Under the pieces are notes generated by a model. That model ran no database searches and was not told where the DNA came from. It worked only from the letters and a program-made list of their open reading frames with translations. From Phanerochaete sordida (taxonomy: Eukaryota > Basidiomycota > Agaricomycetes > Polyporales > Phanerochaetaceae): a stretch of DNA of 64,000 bases. The stretch lies in contig BPQB01000005.1 in NCBI GenBank assembly GCA_019973155.2, positions 124,001-188,000 of the forward strand. Direction: 5' to 3'. Positions within the stretch are counted from its first letter, which is position 1. Each line of letters begins with the position of its first letter. A program made the translations under genes and the position numbers. Positions 60,690 to 64,000 of this stretch are shown piece after piece.

Positions 60690-62041
60690 ATGCCTCTCAC
60701 CCAGCTCTACCGCCTGCCCCTCATGCTCTGCCCCGACGGCCTCTCCGTCCTGCTGCTTGCCGTTCTTATCCTCGCGATTTGCATCACAGTTGCCTCCAGG
60801 AAGCCTCCCCCGAAGCCTGCATCGAGGCTGAACCCCGCGGCGCCAAAATTCGTCGTGAAAGCGTCAGTAGGCGGCGAGGCGACCACCACGGTTCCCCCAA
60901 CCCCACTGCCTGCCCCAGAACACGACGAGCCAAAGCCCCAGCCCATGGTCGCCATGCCGGACGAAATTGACCCCTTCGCTGCCAAGCAAGGTTACGACGC
61001 ATTCCTGGTCGTCGACGTCGAGGCGACATGCATGCCCGGCACGGACTTCAACTACGCAAACGAGATTATTGCAAGTCGGCTGCATCGCTACTCTTATCGT
61101 AATCTCATACGTTCCCTTCCACCCAGGAGTGGCCAGTCTGCCTGCTACGATGGAAATACAGGGACGAAACTGGGAAAGCAAGCCGTCTGGAGGTCGTCGA
61201 CGAGTTCCGAAGCTTCGTTCGGCCGATGTGGAGACCGCAACTGTCGTCATTCTGCACACAGCTCACTGGCATCACCCAGGCATGTTACCGCACTCTCTCG
61301 CACGTCGATGTATCGCTGACACGCTCTACGGTCGCACAGGAGGACGTAAAGGCTGCGCCACCGTTCAGCACGATGGTGCACAGCACGTTTCGTGACTTCA
61401 TGGTTCGCAACGGACTGATCGACGCATACTCCGGCGAGCCGCTCGTCCGATTCTGTTGGTGTTCTGATGGCCCCTGGGACCTCCGGGACTTCGTGGTCAA
61501 GCAATGCTTCATCTCGAAGGTCAGTCGCGTGACGGCCCGCCTGCACCCGCCTGTTCGCTCATTCAATGGACCCTGGGGCAGATGGCCGTCCCGACCTGGC
61601 TGGCTCGTGACTTCATCGATGTGCGCCGCGTCGTTGCACAATGGCAGCAAAGGGACGAGCAGAACAAGCCCAGACAACCGGTAAGCACGCCTCTTGGCGG
61701 TGCCTTCATGTATCACTGAGGCTTTGCGCAGGGCCCGACGCCCAACGGCACATATCTGCCGATGGTGCGGCAGCTGTATCTGCTTGGAATCGGACCGTTC
61801 CAGGGCAGGCAGCATTGCGGACAAGACGTAGGTGCCCTGAAACGTCCGACGACATCACGGTAGCTTACGGTCGCACTTGCAGGACACGCGGAATGTGGCG
61901 AGAATCATCACGGAGCTCGCTCGCCGCGGGATGCCACTGCGCCCCAACACGTCCGTCAACGTGCACCGGAGGTGGCAATGGATGGGCAGGAACGGGCGCG
62001 TCCTCGAGGAGCACGTTATGCCGGCCTCCACTTCGCTCTAA
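60690..62041 (+). CDS. ERI1-like 3'-5' exoribonuclease with N-terminal membrane anchor (355 aa, 6 exons)
   Basis: DEDDh-family exoribonuclease; relatives trim 5.8S rRNA and histone mRNA or degrade siRNA. Model: join(60690-61070, 61127-61279, 61340-61519, 61582-61680, 61732-61827, 61883-62041). The first catalytic motif is VVDVEATC (Asp109, Glu111). It is followed by EVVDEFRSFVRP and the LTGITQ-EDV block, then CSDGPWDLRDF (second Asp) and HCGQDDTRNVARI (His and Asp). Residues 17-36 (GLSVLLLAVLILAICITVAS) form a hydrophobic helix, absent from cytosolic relatives. It could place the enzyme on a membrane, with a Pro-rich linker. Introns 1 (GCAAGT) and 2 (GCATGT) have GC donors, required by the conserved EII-EWP and GITQ-EDV joins. 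Confidence 0.88.
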
Positions 62042-62740
62042 TCTAATTTACGCCCGCTCTCACTTGGTGTGCTCCGCAGGTGTCGCATTTGTATTATTAT
62101 CGTCATGTACGCATCGCCCTGTCTCGCTAGCTCTGTATCTGGAATCCCACCTCGCCTTCGCTATCCACCCTCTCCACGCGTGCCCCAGGCCCCCCGCTGC
62201 GCGCCCGTCCCAATTTTCTGCGCAGCGGCACGCGTGCGACCGCGCACACGGATGCGGCGCGCGTGCAGGCTTGGCAGCGACGCGACGAGAGCGCGCACCC
62301 CGAAGAGGCAGCGTCCGGCGCGCGCCCTGGGAAGCGGCCTGCTCCCCGGACAGCTCCCATGCGCCGGGCTCCCACAGGCACCCACACCCGACGCGCGACA
62401 GCCTCCGGAGATCAGACGTCGCGGCTGCGCACGCCCGCGCGCCGTCATCCGCACCCGGCGGCCTTCGCCTGCGCCACACGCGCCCTCGGACGCGTGCGCC
62501 CGGGGCCTCGCTGGCGTCCGCTTGCGGGCAGACGCGCCCACGGCGGGCGGCGCCCCTCGCTGCTCGCTGCGCGGCGGCTGATGAATCGCTTATAAATATT
62601 GCGTCTATCTATGGAGTACAGGAGGGCGTGTGCGACGAAGGGGCCCGGAACGGGCATGCGTATTAGGGGTGCAGTGCGTGGCTATAGTAGTACATGTGCC
62701 CCGGACCAAGCGAAGAGAGTGCATAGACGTGGGAGCCCGT
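62042..62740. other. Convergent 3' region, ERI1-like and right-end gene
   Basis: About 700 bp of GC-rich sequence; overlapping open frames on all strands at 62.1-62.6 kb are rich in Arg/Ala/Pro and look like chance frames. A TTATAAATATTG at 62589-62600 may be a terminator or poly(A) region. Confidence 0.5.
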
Positions 62741-63952
62741 CTAGAAGTCCCACAGGGTGCCGAAGCACGGGATGCCTGCCTCCTTGCAGCCCTAGAAGCA
62801 CGCCGCGTGAGTGGAGGCCCCCGGGAGAAGAGGCCAGCGGTGGGACGCACCTGCATCATCTCGGAGTTGCCGATGTAGTTCGAGGTGATGAAGACGACTG
62901 GGGGCGGCGTCAGCAGCCGTGTCTGCGCGTGCCGCAGGTGCGCGTACCTTCTGCCTGCCACGAGTGGTAGACCTCGCTGAGGATCTTCATCGTGTCTGGG
63001 CGGCCGCCGCGCACTTTGCTGTCCCAGAGCAGCAGGCGCTCCGGCTCGATGTGCCGGTGGATGAGCCCGCTGATCGTGGGCCCGAAGGTCTTCTCCTGGT
63101 CAGAACCTGCACGGGCGATCAGCGTCCTGCCAGCACCCTCGAGCTTCTCGTGGGCAAACTTACCAATCCAAATGAGATACCTAGAAGCGATAGTGTAATC
63201 GTCAGCGGCAGCCAATAGCGCGCGTGCGCAGGATACGCACCAGTACGGGGATTGGATGCACGTCGAGAGGGCCGCGCCGATGCCTGTGCCCGTGCAGATA
63301 CGGATACCGCGCTTGTAGAGCGTGCTCGTGTTCGACACGCCGGCGAACTGCGCGTCGTCAGCCGCACCGCTCGAGCCTCCTCAAGACCGTGCGCACCTTG
63401 AGCTCGCGCGTCCAGAGCGTCTTCGGCGGGTCGTTCACGAGGCTACGCGTGAAGTCGCCCTGGACACCGCAGATGAGGTAGTGGTACTTGGCGTGCGTGC
63501 CCTCGCTGCGGACCGTGCGTCAGCGCCACAGGGCTCCTGCGCATGCTCCGCCGGCACTCACGAGATGATGCCGAACGCGTGGTACTCCTTCACGGCGCTG
63601 CGGCTGATACGGCCCAGCAGACCCTGCTGCATGCCGCGGCGGAAGCGCACGATGGCGACCTTGGGAGACGGCTGCGCGCGCGTGGGGCTCAGCACGGTGC
63701 ATTATCGCAGGCACGAGCGTGTACGCACCAGCTCGATATCGACCGGCACCTCGCGGGTGCAGATCCATGGGAGTGCGATGCTGACAGGGGTAAGGCTCAG
63801 AGAAGCTGGGGCGGCAGAGCGAATAGCAGGAACTTACAAGGTCGTCATGCCCAGCACGAACCAGAAGTTCTGCTGCCGGACGAAGTGGACGCCGTTGAGG
63901 TTCCACGTCTGCGTGGCGGGCTCCCAGATGTCGGTGAGGAGCGTGAAAGACC
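62741..63952 (-). CDS. TmpA-like membrane oxidoreductase, 3' part (5' end outside window)
   Basis: C-terminal portion of a gene whose start lies beyond the right edge. Nine exons fit: complement(62741-62791, 62851-62897, 62948-63106, 63164-63180, 63241-63347, 63397-63505, 63562-63671, 63729-63780, 63838-63952). The sequence has TREVPVDIEL and VAIVRFRRGMQQGLLGRISR (flavin-binding type), then YLICGVQGDFTRSLV. GIRICTGTGIGAALSTC is the pyridine-nucleotide GTGIG loop. YLIWIGSDQEKTFGPTISG and LLLWDSKVRGGRPD follow, and it ends EAGIPCFGTLWDF. This matches the ferredoxin-reductase-like half of fungal integral membrane proteins of the TmpA group, linked in Aspergillus to conidiation; the substrate is unknown. 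Exon 63164-63180 is only 17 nt. Confidence 0.78.
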
Positions 63953-64000
63953 CTGCGCACCGCAAATGTCAGAGCTACGGCCATGTTATCGCATTAAATT
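63953..64000 (-). other. Intron sequence of the right-end gene
   Basis: On the minus strand this stretch ends in a TGCGCAG acceptor directly before the exon at 63952. It is read as the 3' part of an intron running beyond the window. Confidence 0.5.

Noticed and set aside
62060..62657. Overlapping frames on five reading frames in GC-rich DNA
   Set aside because: Typical chance frames in high-GC sequence between two converging genes.

Overview
This is nuclear genomic DNA of a filamentous basidiomycete, most likely an Agaricomycete. The genes are dense and GC-rich, carry many spliceosomal introns of mostly 48-65 nt with GT..AG ends and CTNAC-like branch sites, and are separated by short gaps. 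An expanded F-box family and serine-rich cupredoxins fit that group. Placement in Polyporales is possible but cannot be shown from this window. Gene models were built by hand from splice signals, reading-frame continuity and paralogue comparison. Exon lengths sum to whole codons in every complete model. LAYOUT. 0-3.2 kb: the 3' tail of one F-box gene, then a complete 10-exon F-box gene. 3.3-15 kb: glutamate decarboxylase, the PET100 cytochrome oxidase assembly factor, a catabolic serine/threonine dehydratase, a DHA1 MFS transporter and a GH31 alpha-xylosidase. 15-19.7 kb: two more F-box genes on the minus strand, one short and carrying a TA-flanked inverted-repeat element (MITE) in an intron. 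19.9-21.7 kb: DNA polymerase delta small subunit. 21.7-25.9 kb: a gene-poor stretch with GTTGG-rich repeats, one uncertain gene and a possible decayed gene. 25.9-30.8 kb: a tandem triplet of secreted, probably GPI-anchored cupredoxins; the third has a large glycine-rich insert. 31.5-36.1 kb: a conserved hypothetical gene and HID1. 36-41.9 kb: two FAD aromatic monooxygenases made by a tandem duplication with a 3,201 bp offset, whose left breakpoint lies in the last codons of HID1. 42.3-50.9 kb: a nucleotidyltransferase-like protein, a mucin-like single-pass membrane protein, a RAD57-type recombinase, tRNA-Val(UAC) and a four-span membrane protein. 51.9-62 kb: housekeeping genes ATG8, UBC6-type E2, SF3A1, mitochondrial ribosomal protein mL60, CMS1 and a membrane-anchored ERI1-like exonuclease. 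62.7 kb to the end: a 5'-truncated TmpA-like membrane oxidoreductase. HOW THE GENES RELATE. Most neighbours are unrelated housekeeping genes. The accessory content is in three expanding families: F-box, cupredoxin and monooxygenase. Each shows recent birth-and-change events such as intron loss or gain, domain insertion, truncation and breakpoint scars. No previously undescribed defence or biosynthetic system could be demonstrated. The strongest novelties are the MITE inside an intron, the glycine-rich cupredoxin, five GC-AG introns, the HID1-tail duplication scar, and a dispersed ~52 bp repeat near 12.1 and 39.1 kb.
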